Of a stretch of DNA of 54,737 bases, positions 8,816 to 18,204 are shown in pieces (within the stretch, counting starts at the first letter, position 1; every line of letters starts with the position of its first letter). The translations under genes and the position numbers were made by a program. The DNA is from Candidatus Abyssobacteria bacterium SURF_17 (GTDB lineage Bacteria; Abyssobacteria; SURF-5), in contig QZKI01000093.1 in assembly GCA_003598055.1 (NCBI GenBank), positions 1-54,737 on the forward strand, given 5' to 3'. Under the pieces are notes generated by a model. The model was not told the DNA's origin. It saw only the letters and a program-made list of their open reading frames with translations, and did no database searches.

Positions 8816-10653
8816 AGAAATATTTCAGAATTCTATTCTACCTGAAGCCGTACAAATGGCTTGTCGTGCTCACACTTGCTAGCTCAATCCTTGTTGCTTC
8901 GTCGTTCGCTGGGGTCATTGGCGGCGTTAAGCCGGCCGCCGACCTGTTTTTCGGGGACTTTGACCTCAGCACGTATCAGAAGCTGCCGTTCGTGAATACC
9001 AAACTGGGAACAGAGCTATTGACCGCGGTCGAAGCGTTGGTTAAGCGTGACAGAGGCAGGGCGCTTGTACTTGTGGCGATGGGCATTGTCGTGCTTGCGT
9101 GCGTCCGGGCAGTCTTCAAATTCATTCAAGGATATACGGGATCATATCTGGCCAATCGCTTGAGAATGGATGTTTCACTCCAACTCCACGACCGCGTGAT
9201 AAACCAGTCGCTCTCTTTCTTCAGCAAGGAAGGTGTGGGTAACACGATTTCCGTGTTCAGTTATGATGTGAATTTGATTCATAGCGGAGCCAAGATCATA
9301 TTCGACAAGATTGTTCTGGAGCCCCTCAACGTAGCGGCGGGCCTGATCATCGCTTTCCTTATGAACCCCAAGTTGGCGGCGATAGCCGCCGTCGGATTTC
9401 CCATCATCGGGTATGCAGTCGGGCGTTTTGGCCGACAAATAAAGAAGAACACGCGCAAAAGTCTGAAGAACCGGGCAAGCATCCTGTCGCTGCTTCAGGA
9501 ATCACTGTTCGGCATCAAGATTATCAAATCGTTCGTCATGGAAAATTACGAGCGAGACCGTTTCGAGGTGGAAAACAAGAGGCTCCTGAGAAATGTGATG
9601 AAGGCCGTGCGCGCACACGAGCTGATGGCTCCGCTCACCGACGTTATCGCAGCCCTCGGCGTGGGATTGTTTATTCTTCTGGGCGGGCGGGACGTGCTGC
9701 AAGGGGAAATGTCTACAGGCGACTTCGTGACGTTCTATGTCGCTCTCGGTTGCATCCTCGGGCCGCTGCGTGCGCTCTCAAAGGCTATGGGCGATGTACA
9801 GACGAGCCTCGCCGGCGCGGCCAGAACCTTCGAGTTCATGGACAAGCTGCCGGAGGTCAAGGATGCGCCTGGCGCTACGGCGATGCCTCCGATAAGAGGG
9901 CACGTAGTCTTCGATAATGTGAGTTTTGCCTATGACGGCATGAAGAACGTCATTCATAATGTCAGCCTCGAGGTCAATCCGGGCGAGGTCGTCGCGCTCG
10001 TGGGATTCAGCGGCGCGGGCAAGACCACGCTTATTAATTTGCTGCTCCGGTTCTATGACGTATCGGAGGGGGACATCTGTATTGATGGCATTGATATCCG
10101 GGAGGTCGCGCAGGCTTCGCTCCGTTCGCAGGTGGGCCTTGTCACGCAGGAGATAATCCTGTTCAACGATACGGTGGCAAACAACATCAGCTTCGGAAGA
10201 AAGGATTACTCGCGGGAGCAGATCATCAGCGCGGCAAAAGCAGCGAACGCGCACGAGTTCATCGAGGACTTGCCGCAAGGGTACGACACCGTAATCGGTG
10301 AACGCGGCATGCTGCTTTCCGGCGGGCAGCGCCAGCGCCTCGCCATCGCTCGCACGGTCCTCAAGAGCCCGGCGATATTCGTGCTTGACGAGGCAACGTC
10401 CTCGCTCGACAGCAAGAGTGAATCGCTCATTCAGGAGGCGCTCACGCGCCTCATCAAGGGGCGTACGACGTTCATTATCGCACATCGCCTCTCGACGATA
10501 CAGAATGCGGACAAGATCGTGGTGCTCGACGACGGATGTGTCGAGGCCATCGGTCCTCACGAGGCCCTTTACACAAGCAGTCCGGTCTACCGCAGCCTGT
10601 ATGAGAGGCAGTTTCTCGCGCCGCCGGAGTCGGTGGTCACTCCGGGGACATAA
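8803..10653 (+). CDS. msbA: Lipid A / LPS-core flippase, ABC transporter MsbA
   Basis: This is a 616-residue fused exporter: a transmembrane domain of about six helices in residues 1-330, then an ATPase domain. Walker A GFSGAGKT starts near residue 401, the signature is LSGGQRQRL, Walker B is IFVLDEATSSLD and the H-loop is AHRLS. Length and order match MsbA, which flips lipid A-core across the inner membrane as a homodimer. A drug exporter of the same fold cannot be excluded, but the LPS glycosyltransferases upstream and kdsB downstream support MsbA. The stop codon falls in CCGGGGACATAAT, a half-site of repeat family F, so the last few residues may come from a repeat insertion. Confidence 0.85.
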   Translation: MQELKKYFRILFYLKPYKWLVVLTLASSILVASSFAGVIGGVKPAADLFFGDFDLSTYQKLPFVNTKLGTELLTAVEALVKRDRGRALVLVAMGIVVLACVRAVFKFIQGYTGSYLANRLRMDVSLQLHDRVINQSLSFFSKEGVGNTISVFSYDVNLIHSGAKIIFDKIVLEPLNVAAGLIIAFLMNPKLAAIAAVGFPIIGYAVGRFGRQIKKNTRKSLKNRASILSLLQESLFGIKIIKSFVMENYERDRFEVENKRLLRNVMKAVRAHELMAPLTDVIAALGVGLFILLGGRDVLQGEMSTGDFVTFYVALGCILGPLRALSKAMGDVQTSLAGAARTFEFMDKLPEVKDAPGATAMPPIRGHVVFDNVSFAYDGMKNVIHNVSLEVNPGEVVALVGFSGAGKTTLINLLLRFYDVSEGDICIDGIDIREVAQASLRSQVGLVTQEIILFNDTVANNISFGRKDYSREQIISAAKAANAHEFIEDLPQGYDTVIGERGMLLSGGQRQRLAIARTVLKSPAIFVLDEATSSLDSKSESLIQEALTRLIKGRTTFIIAHRLSTIQNADKIVVLDDGCVEAIGPHEALYTSSPVYRSLYERQFLAPPESVVTPGT

Positions 10654-10743
10654 TTGCTGTTTCTTCGAGAAAAACGAAAAGCTATGCTATCGACCCCTTC
10701 CTCACTGGCATGTAACATGAGGAAAGAATCGGTCCCGCGATTC

Positions 10744-10818
10744 TGTAGGCGCAAATTTATTCGTATTCGCATTGCGTAAACAGGCCGGAGAACCATGCGA
10801 ATGAATTCGCACCTACAG
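10744..10818. repeat. Palindromic repeat family A, copy 2 (75 bp)
   Basis: It starts TGTAGGCGCAAATTTATTCG and ends ATGCGAATGAATTCGCACCTACA with one more base (the final CAG reaches 10818). The ends are inverted repeats, as in the copies at 6895 and 43875. It fills much of the msbA-kdsB gap. Confidence 0.78.
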
Positions 10819-10893
10819 ACGAACATCTCCTATTCTCAATCGTGGGACAGATTCAAGATAAGTGCTATGTCCGCGGAATAAGAAGAACAAGAT

Positions 10894-11643
10894 ATGCAGA
10901 AGGCAATCGTCGTCATCCCGGCACGATATGGTTCCACTCGGTTGCCCGGCAAGGCGCTTGCCGACATCGAGGGCAAGCCGCTGGTTCAGCACGTGTACGA
11001 GCGGGCTCGAATTTCCCGGCTGGCTTCTGATTGTCTCATCGCAACCGACGATGAGAGGATCAAGCAGGCATGCGAGGCGTTCGGGAGCACCGTGATGATG
11101 ACATCACCCCATCACAATTCCGGCACCGACCGAATGGCAGAGGTGGCGACGAGAACTGACGGAGAAGTGTACGTCAATGTTCAAGGTGACGAGCCATTCG
11201 TAGACCCCGAAGCGGTCGACCTCCTCATCCGTATGATGCGCGACAACCCCGCAATAAAGATGGGTACGCTCAAAAGACCATACGAGTCGTACGATAGTTT
11301 CGTGAATCCTAACTTGGCGAGAGTCGTGTGCGACAAGGATGATTTTGCGCTGTATTTCTCGCGTGCACCCATACCTCCGATGAGCCGCGAGGAGTTCGAG
11401 TCGTCAGATAAGCGCAAGCTTGCCTTCAAACATGTCGGCATATACTCGTTCCGACGAGAGTTCCTGCTCGAGTTCGCTCAGATGCCGCCTTCTCCTCTCG
11501 AGAAAGCAGAACGGCTGGAACAGCTCCGGGCACTCGAAGCAGGCGTCAAGATAAAGGTATTGACGACGAACTACGAGTCTATCAGCGTTGAGACACCGGC
11601 CGACCTGGAGCGGGTGCGCGCATTGTTCGCGCGGAGAAGGTAA
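10894..11643 (+). CDS. kdsB: 3-deoxy-manno-octulosonate cytidylyltransferase (CMP-KDO synthetase)
   Basis: The 249-residue protein, the usual length for KdsB, begins IVVIPARYGSTRLPGKAL, the CTP-binding loop with the conserved Arg and Lys. NVQGDEPFVDP carries the metal-binding Asp and YFSRAPIPP is the KDO-binding segment. It activates KDO with CTP in the cytoplasm for transfer to lipid A. Its place after msbA and the glycosyltransferases makes this an LPS-core locus. No strong ribosome binding site is seen before the ATG. The stop is followed by pdxA after five bases. Confidence 0.95.
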   Translation: MQKAIVVIPARYGSTRLPGKALADIEGKPLVQHVYERARISRLASDCLIATDDERIKQACEAFGSTVMMTSPHHNSGTDRMAEVATRTDGEVYVNVQGDEPFVDPEAVDLLIRMMRDNPAIKMGTLKRPYESYDSFVNPNLARVVCDKDDFALYFSRAPIPPMSREEFESSDKRKLAFKHVGIYSFRREFLLEFAQMPPSPLEKAERLEQLRALEAGVKIKVLTTNYESISVETPADLERVRALFARRR

Positions 11644-11648
11644 CGGAG

Positions 11649-12635
11649 ATGCCCAAGCCCGTTGTCGGAATCACAGTGGGCGACCCGGCCGGTATCGGGC
11701 CGGAAATCGTTTCGAAGGCCCTGAACAACCGGCGCGTGCAATCCCTCTGCCAGCCGGTCGTATTCGGGACCGCTCGTTTTCTCAATACCCCGACTCTGAA
11801 AACCGATCCTGTCAGGGGCCACGACAACATCATTCAGGCTCCCTTTGAGCGGTCACACGGCGGCACGATAGTCCGACTCTTTGAGGTTGAAGTCAAGGGC
11901 ACAATCGAGTCCGGGAAGCGAAGCGCGAACTCTGGCAAAGCTGCCATGGCGTACCTGGATGCGGCCATACGGGCCGCACAGCGGCATGAAATTGATGCGC
12001 TCGTGACGGCCCCCGTGAGTAAGTCGGCGATCCGCATGGCCGGAATGCATAGTTTTGTCGGTCACACGGAGTACCTCGCGCAGGTCACCGGCGCCCGTTT
12101 GTTTGCCATGATGTTTTACAGCAAGCGGCTGCGAGTAACTCTGGTCACGACACACCTTCCTCTCAAAGACGTCGCAACTTCGGTCACCAGCAAGAAGATT
12201 CTCGGCGCGATCACTCTCTCAAACGATGCTCTCAAGAAACTCGGCTTCGATAGGCCGCGCATTGGAGTTGCGGGCATCAATCCGCATGCCGGGGAGGAAA
12301 AAGCTTTCGGGGACGAGGATGTGAGGATCGTTGCTCCGGCAGTTCGCAAGGCCCGGGAGAGAGGAATAGACGCGCAAGGTCCTGTCCCCGCCGACACGTT
12401 ATTCCGCGCCGCATACAAAGGCGAGTACGACCTCGTGGTCGCCATGTATCACGACCAGGCTCTGGCCCCGTTCAAGATGATTGCCTTCGACGAGGGTGTC
12501 AATGTGACTCTCGGCCTGCCGTTCGTCCGCACGTCCGTTGACCACGGCACTGCTTTCGAGATTGCGGGCAAAGGGGTCGCTTCTGAGAAGAGCCTTGTCG
12601 AGGCGATAAAGCTTGCCGTCCGACTCTGCACATGA
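11649..12635 (+). CDS. pdxA: 4-hydroxythreonine-4-phosphate dehydrogenase
   Basis: The 328-residue protein starts with GITVGDPAGIGPEIV, the PdxA N-terminal motif. Metal-binding histidines lie in SFVGHTEYLA, in YHDQALAPFKM and in TSVDHGTAFEIAGKG. It oxidises 4-phosphohydroxy-threonine with NAD in the DXP-dependent route to pyridoxal phosphate and acts as a cytosolic dimer. It follows kdsB directly and shares an ATGA overlap with rsmA; pdxA-rsmA adjacency is known in many bacteria. The catabolic PdxA2 relatives look similar, but the rsmA context supports the vitamin B6 role. Confidence 0.95.
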   Translation: MPKPVVGITVGDPAGIGPEIVSKALNNRRVQSLCQPVVFGTARFLNTPTLKTDPVRGHDNIIQAPFERSHGGTIVRLFEVEVKGTIESGKRSANSGKAAMAYLDAAIRAAQRHEIDALVTAPVSKSAIRMAGMHSFVGHTEYLAQVTGARLFAMMFYSKRLRVTLVTTHLPLKDVATSVTSKKILGAITLSNDALKKLGFDRPRIGVAGINPHAGEEKAFGDEDVRIVAPAVRKARERGIDAQGPVPADTLFRAAYKGEYDLVVAMYHDQALAPFKMIAFDEGVNVTLGLPFVRTSVDHGTAFEIAGKGVASEKSLVEAIKLAVRLCT

Positions 12636-13501
12636 AAGTGCGCTCAGCCGAACTTCTGAAGAAGCATCATATCAAGCTCAAGAAAACACTTGGGCAGAAC
12701 CTGCTTCTTGACCTGAATATAAACCGGAAGATGGTTGATGCGGCCGGTGTCGGGCCGAACGATTCCGTCGTCGAGGTAGGCGCAGGAATCGGCGACCTCA
12801 CCGAAATACTGGCCGAACGGGCGCGCGAGGTGCTCACAATCGAGATAGACCGCGCCTTTGAGCCTGCGTTGCGGGAAAGGTTCGAGGGAAACCCGAAGGT
12901 CACGCTATTCATGGGAGACATTCTGAATCATTCCGTAAATGAACTCGTTGACCGATTTCTTCCGGCGGCGCAGAGTTTGAAGATGGTCTCGAACCTGCCT
13001 TATTACATCACGTCGCCGACACTCATGCATTTCCTTGAGAGCCCTGCCGCATTCATTTCGCTCACGGTCATGGTGCAGAGGGAGGTGGCGGAACGCATCG
13101 TGGCCGCGCCGGGTGGAAAGAATTACGGACTGCTCTCGCTGGCATGCCAATTTCATGCGCGGCCGCGGATTGTCCATGTGGTTTCCCGAAAATGTTTCTT
13201 GCCCCCGCCCAGGGTGGAATCGGCAATCGTGCATCTCGCCTGCCGCGACGCCTTGCCGCTTTCCGGGCAGGAGAGCGACATTTTTTTTGACATAATCCAT
13301 GCTGCATTTGGTCAGAGACGCAAGAAGCTCGTGAATGCCCTGACTTCTGCCAAACGGCCCATGTTTTGCGATAAGCATTGGGTGACACAGCTCTTGCAGG
13401 ACAGCGAGATTTCGCCCGATTGCCGCGCTGAGACCGTCTCACTGGAAGGTTACGTGCGGCTTGCGCTCGCGGCATCCGAAAAGCTAGCCCGGCAAGACTA
13501 A
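12632..13501 (+). CDS. rsmA: 16S rRNA dimethyladenosine transferase
   Basis: The protein has 289 residues. KKTLGQNLLLD is the N-terminal family signature, VVEVGAGIGDLTEIL binds S-adenosylmethionine, and NLPYYITSP is the catalytic N6-adenine motif. It dimethylates two adjacent adenines in the terminal hairpin of 16S rRNA during 30S maturation. The start overlaps the pdxA stop by four bases. The TAA stop at 13499-13501 is immediately followed by a cluster of DnaA-box-like sequences. Confidence 0.95.
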   Translation: MKVRSAELLKKHHIKLKKTLGQNLLLDLNINRKMVDAAGVGPNDSVVEVGAGIGDLTEILAERAREVLTIEIDRAFEPALRERFEGNPKVTLFMGDILNHSVNELVDRFLPAAQSLKMVSNLPYYITSPTLMHFLESPAAFISLTVMVQREVAERIVAAPGGKNYGLLSLACQFHARPRIVHVVSRKCFLPPPRVESAIVHLACRDALPLSGQESDIFFDIIHAAFGQRRKKLVNALTSAKRPMFCDKHWVTQLLQDSEISPDCRAETVSLEGYVRLALAASEKLARQD

Positions 13502-13694
13502 TCCACAGATTATCCACACCAGAGACTTCCTGCACGCAGGCATGGAAGATTCATAAATCATTGATATGTCACGTATTATCCACTTACATTCAACGAGTTT
13601 TGGAGTAAAGACATGCGACCTTGGGGAAACTGTGGATAAGTCGCATATTGGGGTATCATCGTTGACTGAATGGTGTGGACAGCATTGTGGAAAC
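13499..13694. other. Cluster of DnaA-box-like 9-mers
   Basis: One perfect box TTATCCACA lies at 13510-13518 and a perfect reverse box TGTGGATAA at 13631-13639. Single-mismatch boxes are TAATCCACA (13499-13507) and TTATCCACT (13576-13584). Weaker two-mismatch sequences lie near 13674 and 13686. An AT-rich stretch follows at about 13717-13800. Such clustering is the hallmark of a replication origin or a DnaA-controlled promoter; see findings. Confidence 0.55.
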
Positions 13695-13778
13695 ATGCCT
13701 TTCTGACGCAAGAACGCTTATATGGGCTAAAATTGACCTATTAGTGCGCATTATTGCTCTATTTTCTCAATTTATCTG

Positions 13779-13808
13779 TTGATTTCTGAGGTGGATATTC
13801 GATAGTAT
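13779..13808 (+). promoter_or_regulatory. Probable sigma70 promoter of groESL
   Basis: TTGATT at 13779-13784 and TAGTAT at 13803-13808 are separated by 18 bases. The expected start point falls at the beginning of the CIRCE element, the arrangement seen in HrcA-repressed promoters. The hexamers are each only four of six matches. Confidence 0.5.
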
Positions 13809-13816
13809 CTGTGTGT

Positions 13817-13843
13817 TTAGCACTCAATGGGTGAGAGTGCCAG
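13817..13843. promoter_or_regulatory. CIRCE element (HrcA operator)
   Basis: TTAGCACTC, nine spacer bases, then GAGTGCCAG. The left arm matches the consensus exactly and the right arm differs from GAGTGCTAA at two positions. It lies about 50 bases upstream of groES, so HrcA repression of groESL under non-stress conditions is expected. hrcA is not in the window. Confidence 0.88.
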
Positions 13844-13894
13844 CAGAACGAAAACCAGCCAATTTCTGGGTGAAAAAAGGAGGGAGTAGACATA

Positions 13895-14182
13895 ATGAAG
13901 CTCAGACCGCTCAAAGACAACATCGTCGTTCAGGTGCTCGAGGCCGAGGATAAGACCGCAGGAGGATTATTCCTGCCTGACACCGCGAAGGAGAAACCAC
14001 AGCAGGCCAAGGTCATCGCCGTTGGAACCGGCAGAAGATTGAAGAACGGCAGCGTTGTCCCGCTGAGTGTTGCAAAGGGCGATAAGATCCTGTTTGGCAA
14101 ATACTCGGGAAACGAAGTCAAGATTGAGGGGAACGAGTATCTCATCATCAGCGAGAAGGATGTTCTAGCGATTCTTGAATAG
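13895..14182 (+). CDS. groES: Co-chaperonin GroES
   Basis: The 95-residue protein is the standard length. It opens with [17 protein letters not shown] and has the mobile loop [16 protein letters not shown], which docks on GroEL, and [15 protein letters not shown] near the C-terminus. It forms the heptameric lid of the GroEL folding chamber. A strong AAGGAGG at 13877-13883 precedes the ATG by 11 bases. It is the first gene of the groESL operon under CIRCE control, with groEL following after a short gap. Confidence 0.97.
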   Translation: MKLRPLKDNIVVQVLEAEDKTAGGLFLPDTAKEKPQQAKVIAVGTGRRLKNGSVVPLSVAKGDKILFGKYSGNEVKIEGNEYLIISEKDVLAILE

Positions 14183-14199
14183 ATAGTGTGGAGGTAGAT

Positions 14200-15858
14200 A
14201 TGCCAGCGAAGGAGCTTTTGTTTGACGAACAGGCCCGGCAGGCGCTGTTGCGCGGGGTGGACAAACTTGCCAATGCCGTCGGCATCACCCTCGGCCCGCG
14301 CGGACGTTATGTGATACTAGATAAGAAGTTCGGTCCTCCCACTATAATCAATGATGGGGTGACCATCGCCAAGGATATCGAGTTGGAAGACCACTTCGAG
14401 AACATGGGCGCCCGGCTGATACGCGAAGTGGCCACCAAGACGCAGGACGATGCGGGGGATGGCACCACGACTGCCACGGTGCTTGCCCAATCGATGATAC
14501 AGAGTGGCATCAAGATACTCGCTTCCGGGGCAAACGCCATGGCGCTCAAGAGAGGGATCGATAAAGCGGTGGAAGTGGTTGTCGGCGAGGTCAAATCGCG
14601 GAGCAAGTCCATCAAGCAGCGCGATGAAATTGCTCAGGTAGCCACCATTTCTTCAAACAATGACCCTCAGATAGGCGAGATGATCGCCGAGGCGATGGAA
14701 AAGGTTGGCAAAGAGGGCGTTATCACGGTCGAGGAAGCGAAAACTCTCGAGACCAACCTGAAAGTGGTCGAGGGCATGCAGTTTGACCGAGGGTATCTCT
14801 CGCCGTATTTCATGACCGACATGAACCGAATGGAGACGGTGCTGGAGGAGCCGCTTATTCTGCTTCACGACAAGAAAATTTCGTCGATGAAAGACCTTCT
14901 GCCGCTGCTCGAGCGTATCGCTCAGTCGGGCAGGGCGTTGCTCATTATCGCCGAAGATGTGGACGGCGAGGCGCTGGCCACGCTCGTCGTGAACAAGTTG
15001 CGCGGCACGTTGAAAGTGGCCGCCGTGAAGGCTCCGGGATTCGGCGACCGGCGCAAGGCCATGCTCGAGGACATCGCAATCCTCACGGGCGGACAGGTCA
15101 TTGCCGAGGAACTCGGCCTGAAGCTTGAAAACGTCACTATGGACATGCTCGGCCGGTGCCGGCGCGCAATGATTGACAAGGAAAACACGACTATCGTGGA
15201 GGGCGCCGGCGAAGAAAAGAAGATAAACGGACGGGTTGCCCTGATCCGGAGGCAGATAGAAGAGACAACCTCGGACTACGACCGCGAGAAGTTGCAGGAA
15301 CGGCTGGCGAAACTCGCGGGCGGAGTCGCCATCATAAACGTGGGCGCGGCAACCGAGGTCGAGCTGAAGGAGCGCAAAGCGCGCGTGGAGGATGCCGTTT
15401 CCGCCACGAAGGCGGCCGTCGAAGAAGGCACTGTGCCCGGAGGAGGGGTCACGCTCCTGCGAGCCGGAGAGGCCATCAGCAAGCTCAACCTCGAGGGCGA
15501 CGAGAAGACAGGCGCGATGATTCTTAAGCGGGCGCTCGAAGAGCCTGCCCGAGTGATTGCGCGCAACGCAGGGCAAGAGGGCTCCGTCGTCATCGCGAAC
15601 ATCAGAGCGAAGAAAAACCACGATTACGGATTCAACGCGGTCACGTTGCAGTATGAGAGCTTGCTCAAGAGCGGGATTGTGGACCCGACCAAAGTCACCC
15701 TCACCGCTCTCCAGAACGCGGCGAGCATAGCCGGCATATTGCTTACGACCGAGACGCTGATAACTGAGAAGAAGGAAGAGGAAGACAAGAAGAAAAAGAA
15801 GATGCCTCCCATGCCACACGGCCATGGGATGCACGGCATGCCCGGAATGGGCATGTGA
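14200..15858 (+). CDS. groEL: Chaperonin GroEL
   Basis: The 552-residue protein starts at ATG 14200, because the in-frame GTG at 14188 lies in its GGAGG ribosome binding site. Signature segments are [15 protein letters not shown], the ATP-binding [11 protein letters not shown] and the family pattern [12 protein letters not shown]. It forms the double-ring ATPase that refolds proteins with GroES. The C-terminus is a lysine-rich stretch followed by a Met/His/Gly tail ([18 protein letters not shown]), a His-containing variant of the usual GGM tail. Only one groEL was seen in the window. Confidence 0.97.
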   Translation: MPAKELLFDEQARQALLRGVDKLANAVGITLGPRGRYVILDKKFGPPTIINDGVTIAKDIELEDHFENMGARLIREVATKTQDDAGDGTTTATVLAQSMIQSGIKILASGANAMALKRGIDKAVEVVVGEVKSRSKSIKQRDEIAQVATISSNNDPQIGEMIAEAMEKVGKEGVITVEEAKTLETNLKVVEGMQFDRGYLSPYFMTDMNRMETVLEEPLILLHDKKISSMKDLLPLLERIAQSGRALLIIAEDVDGEALATLVVNKLRGTLKVAAVKAPGFGDRRKAMLEDIAILTGGQVIAEELGLKLENVTMDMLGRCRRAMIDKENTTIVEGAGEEKKINGRVALIRRQIEETTSDYDREKLQERLAKLAGGVAIINVGAATEVELKERKARVEDAVSATKAAVEEGTVPGGGVTLLRAGEAISKLNLEGDEKTGAMILKRALEEPARVIARNAGQEGSVVIANIRAKKNHDYGFNAVTLQYESLLKSGIVDPTKVTLTALQNAASIAGILLTTETLITEKKEEEDKKKKKMPPMPHGHGMHGMPGMGM

Positions 15859-15881
15859 CGAATATTTGACTGGGTGCAAAA

Positions 15882-15917
15882 GAGGGGGCAGTGTGCACGC
15901 TGTCCCCTCAATTTTTT
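15882..15917. terminator. Rho-independent terminator after groEL
   Basis: GAGGGGGCAG and CTGTCCCCTC pair around an eight-base loop and are followed by AATTTTTT. It ends the groESL transcript. The convergent minus-strand gene ends within it, so it may act in both directions. Confidence 0.85.
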
Positions 15918-17560
15918 GGGCTTTTCGCAGACGCCCGCCGCTGTGTCTCTCGCTCTTCGGCCCATACTGTCTTGTAGACAGCCATCGTGGGACCCCCGCA
16001 TACTGCATTGAGCTCAAGCGATATTGAGAAGACGGGGATGAGTTCGTCGTGAGCCGGGAAGTCCGGAAACCAATTTGGGAAGAATATCACGTAATCCGGC
16101 TTGTTTCGGGCGACAAACTCGAAAACTCCGTTTTCTTTATCTCGGTAGCTCAGTATCTCCGGCGTTACCAGCCCACCAAGGTCGAGGACCTTTCTCTCCG
16201 AGAAATAGGCGATCGCGCCGATGTCGTTTACCGCGAGCAAGGTATCGGGCGGAGTGTTTTCGCGCGCCCAGCGTCCGATTCTCACCTGCATCTCATTGAT
16301 GTTCTGCACGCCAAGCGCATAGAACTTCGAATTCTCGTATTCCTCTATTGAGAGTGAGACGAGCAGCATCGCGACCACGACTGCCAGAATGCCCCGGGTG
16401 AGACTTGTCGCCATTTTTTCCTTGACCCAGAATTCCTTCAGAATGGTGCGGATGAACGAAACGCAACCCTGCAAGCCCACTACTGCCATCACGACGTATA
16501 GAGGCGTCAGATTGCTCATGTATCTGAACATCCATCGAAGGCCCATCCTCGATGGAGCCAGAGCGCCGACGAGGACGGGATAGAGGATGAACGTGAGGGG
16601 GATGAGCAACGCTTCGTTCGTCGCCCCTTTTCGAAATGAACGCGCTAAGACCATGGCCATTCCCACGAACATGAGCCAATAAAGAAAGACATTATGACTC
16701 CGCGAGACTTCGAGGAGGTTGGATACATAGAGCGCTGGATATGAGAAGACCGATTTATGCAATTCCTGCAGGTTCAAATGGGCCAGCGCGGGCAAGAGTC
16801 CGCCTCCCCTCTTCGCGAGGTACGTGCTCGGGAAAAGACTGCCAACGCTCAGATAGTTAAAGACAAAATACGGGCTCAGGAGGAGGAAGAAAAAGAAGAG
16901 ATGAGTAGCCGCCCGAACTGCGAAGCTTGGCAGTTTCTCCTTTCTGTCAACCCGGCTAATCAGAAAGTCGTCAATGAGGGCGAGAAAAATCAGCAGCAGC
17001 GACTCCGGCCGGGCAAGTGAGGCAAGCGCAAACACACCGGTGCGTGCGTATTGCTTCGGCCCTGTCTCGGCACGATACAGAAGATGCAGGTAGATGCCTC
17101 CAGTAGTAAGAAATACGGAAAGCATGACCTCCATTCCAGAAAGCGCTCCCCACATGAGCCTCGAGGTCATAGCAGTCAGTAAAGCGCCGAGAAAAGCAAA
17201 ATGAACATCATCAAGAAGGCGAATGAGGATCTTAAACACCAGAAGACAGACGAGAGCATACAGCACAAGGCTCATCACTTTTGCAGAGATGATGACATTG
17301 GGCACGACGAGATATGCTGCCGCGAGCATCAGCGTCCATAGCGGCGCCGTGGAGCCGGATACAGGAATGCCGGGATTGTATGACATGCCGTAACCGCGCG
17401 CCAGATTTCGCGCAAAATGGGAATGTATCCATGCATCATCCAGCGGGAAGCCGGGCGCGCCGGCCACTTTCAATTCTTGATGGAGATGAAGGGCGACAAA
17501 GAGCAGAATGACGACCGCGACGATGGCCATTGTGGCCGTGTTTCTTGGTGTGAACTTCAT
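15908..17560 (-). CDS. GT-C type membrane glycosyltransferase-like protein
   Basis: The 550-residue protein has about ten hydrophobic helices. After the first helix comes FPLDDAWIHSHFARNLARG, whose acidic pair in the first periplasmic loop is the catalytic feature of GT39/ArnT/GT83-like transferases that use polyprenyl-phosphate sugars. A soluble C-terminal domain contains LLAVNDIGAIAYFSERKVLD and NKPDYVIFFPNW, also seen in such proteins. It probably glycosylates a protein or lipid in the periplasm, with target unknown. It is the last gene of the minus-strand run from 21894, starting four bases inside the preceding membrane-protein gene, and it ends within the groEL terminator. Confidence 0.75.
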   Translation of the reverse strand: MKFTPRNTATMAIVAVVILLFVALHLHQELKVAGAPGFPLDDAWIHSHFARNLARGYGMSYNPGIPVSGSTAPLWTLMLAAAYLVVPNVIISAKVMSLVLYALVCLLVFKILIRLLDDVHFAFLGALLTAMTSRLMWGALSGMEVMLSVFLTTGGIYLHLLYRAETGPKQYARTGVFALASLARPESLLLIFLALIDDFLISRVDRKEKLPSFAVRAATHLFFFFLLLSPYFVFNYLSVGSLFPSTYLAKRGGGLLPALAHLNLQELHKSVFSYPALYVSNLLEVSRSHNVFLYWLMFVGMAMVLARSFRKGATNEALLIPLTFILYPVLVGALAPSRMGLRWMFRYMSNLTPLYVVMAVVGLQGCVSFIRTILKEFWVKEKMATSLTRGILAVVVAMLLVSLSIEEYENSKFYALGVQNINEMQVRIGRWARENTPPDTLLAVNDIGAIAYFSERKVLDLGGLVTPEILSYRDKENGVFEFVARNKPDYVIFFPNWFPDFPAHDELIPVFSISLELNAVCGGPTMAVYKTVWAEERETQRRASAKSPKN

Positions 17561-18168
17561 GCGACCAGTCTTTGGCTTTTCCTGTCCATGCGATGGATGA
17601 AGAACCAGTAAAGGCAGGCGCTGCCCGTAATGGAAAAGAACAGCGAGAGGGAGAACAGCACCAGGGTATCAAGGACTCGCAGTGCTACCGTTACATACTG
17701 AATGGCTGTTGCTCTCTGCCCAAGCGGAAGATATGAGGAAGCCAAAGCTGCAATAGCTGAGACATTGGTGATGCTGCCAATCAGGTCCGGCTGCGAGAAA
17801 TATGGAATACGGACCATCGAAACCCGCATGGAAAGCAATGAAAGACTCAGCAAGAGCGCGAGCCAAAGAAGCATCATTCTACTGAGTGAGGCTTTGTGGC
17901 TTTCGAGTCTCGAGGATTGGCTTGCGCGCTCGCGGTCGAGGCTCGATTCAGGTGAAGCGGCGAGAATCCGGGCGAATGGGTAGACTTCCCGCGTCTTTAC
18001 GATGCCATACGCGAGAACAGCACCCAGGCAAACGGCCAGCCGCATAATGCTATTTCCCACGCAGGCGAGGAGCACGATGACCAGGCAGGTTGCCGCTCCG
18101 TACGCGAGCAGAGTCGTGTATGGGTCCTTACTCGCAGGCGCTGTGCAATCTTCCTTTACAGATGCCAT
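17557..18168 (-). CDS. Small polytopic membrane protein, unknown function
   Basis: I do not recognise a family. The 203-residue protein has about four to five hydrophobic segments: two near residues 20-60, one near 98-115, and one or two from about 150 to 190. A charged Ser/Arg/Glu-rich loop lies around residues 70-95 (SSLDRERASQSSRLESHKAS), and the C-terminal tail is basic. It overlaps the start of the GT-C gene by four bases, so the two are probably coupled and might work together, for instance as an accessory to the transferase. This is inferred from position only. Confidence 0.6.
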   Translation of the reverse strand: MASVKEDCTAPASKDPYTTLLAYGAATCLVIVLLACVGNSIMRLAVCLGAVLAYGIVKTREVYPFARILAASPESSLDRERASQSSRLESHKASLSRMMLLWLALLLSLSLLSMRVSMVRIPYFSQPDLIGSITNVSAIAALASSYLPLGQRATAIQYVTVALRVLDTLVLFSLSLFFSITGSACLYWFFIHRMDRKSQRLVA

Positions 18169-18204
18169 TTCTCACCAGGACACTGCCGGCGTTTATACAC
18201 GCAA

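Noticed and set aside
14653..16017. Long minus-strand open frame (454 codons) across groEL
   Set aside because: It is fully antisense to groEL, its product has no protein-like pattern and it reflects the codon structure of the plus-strand gene.
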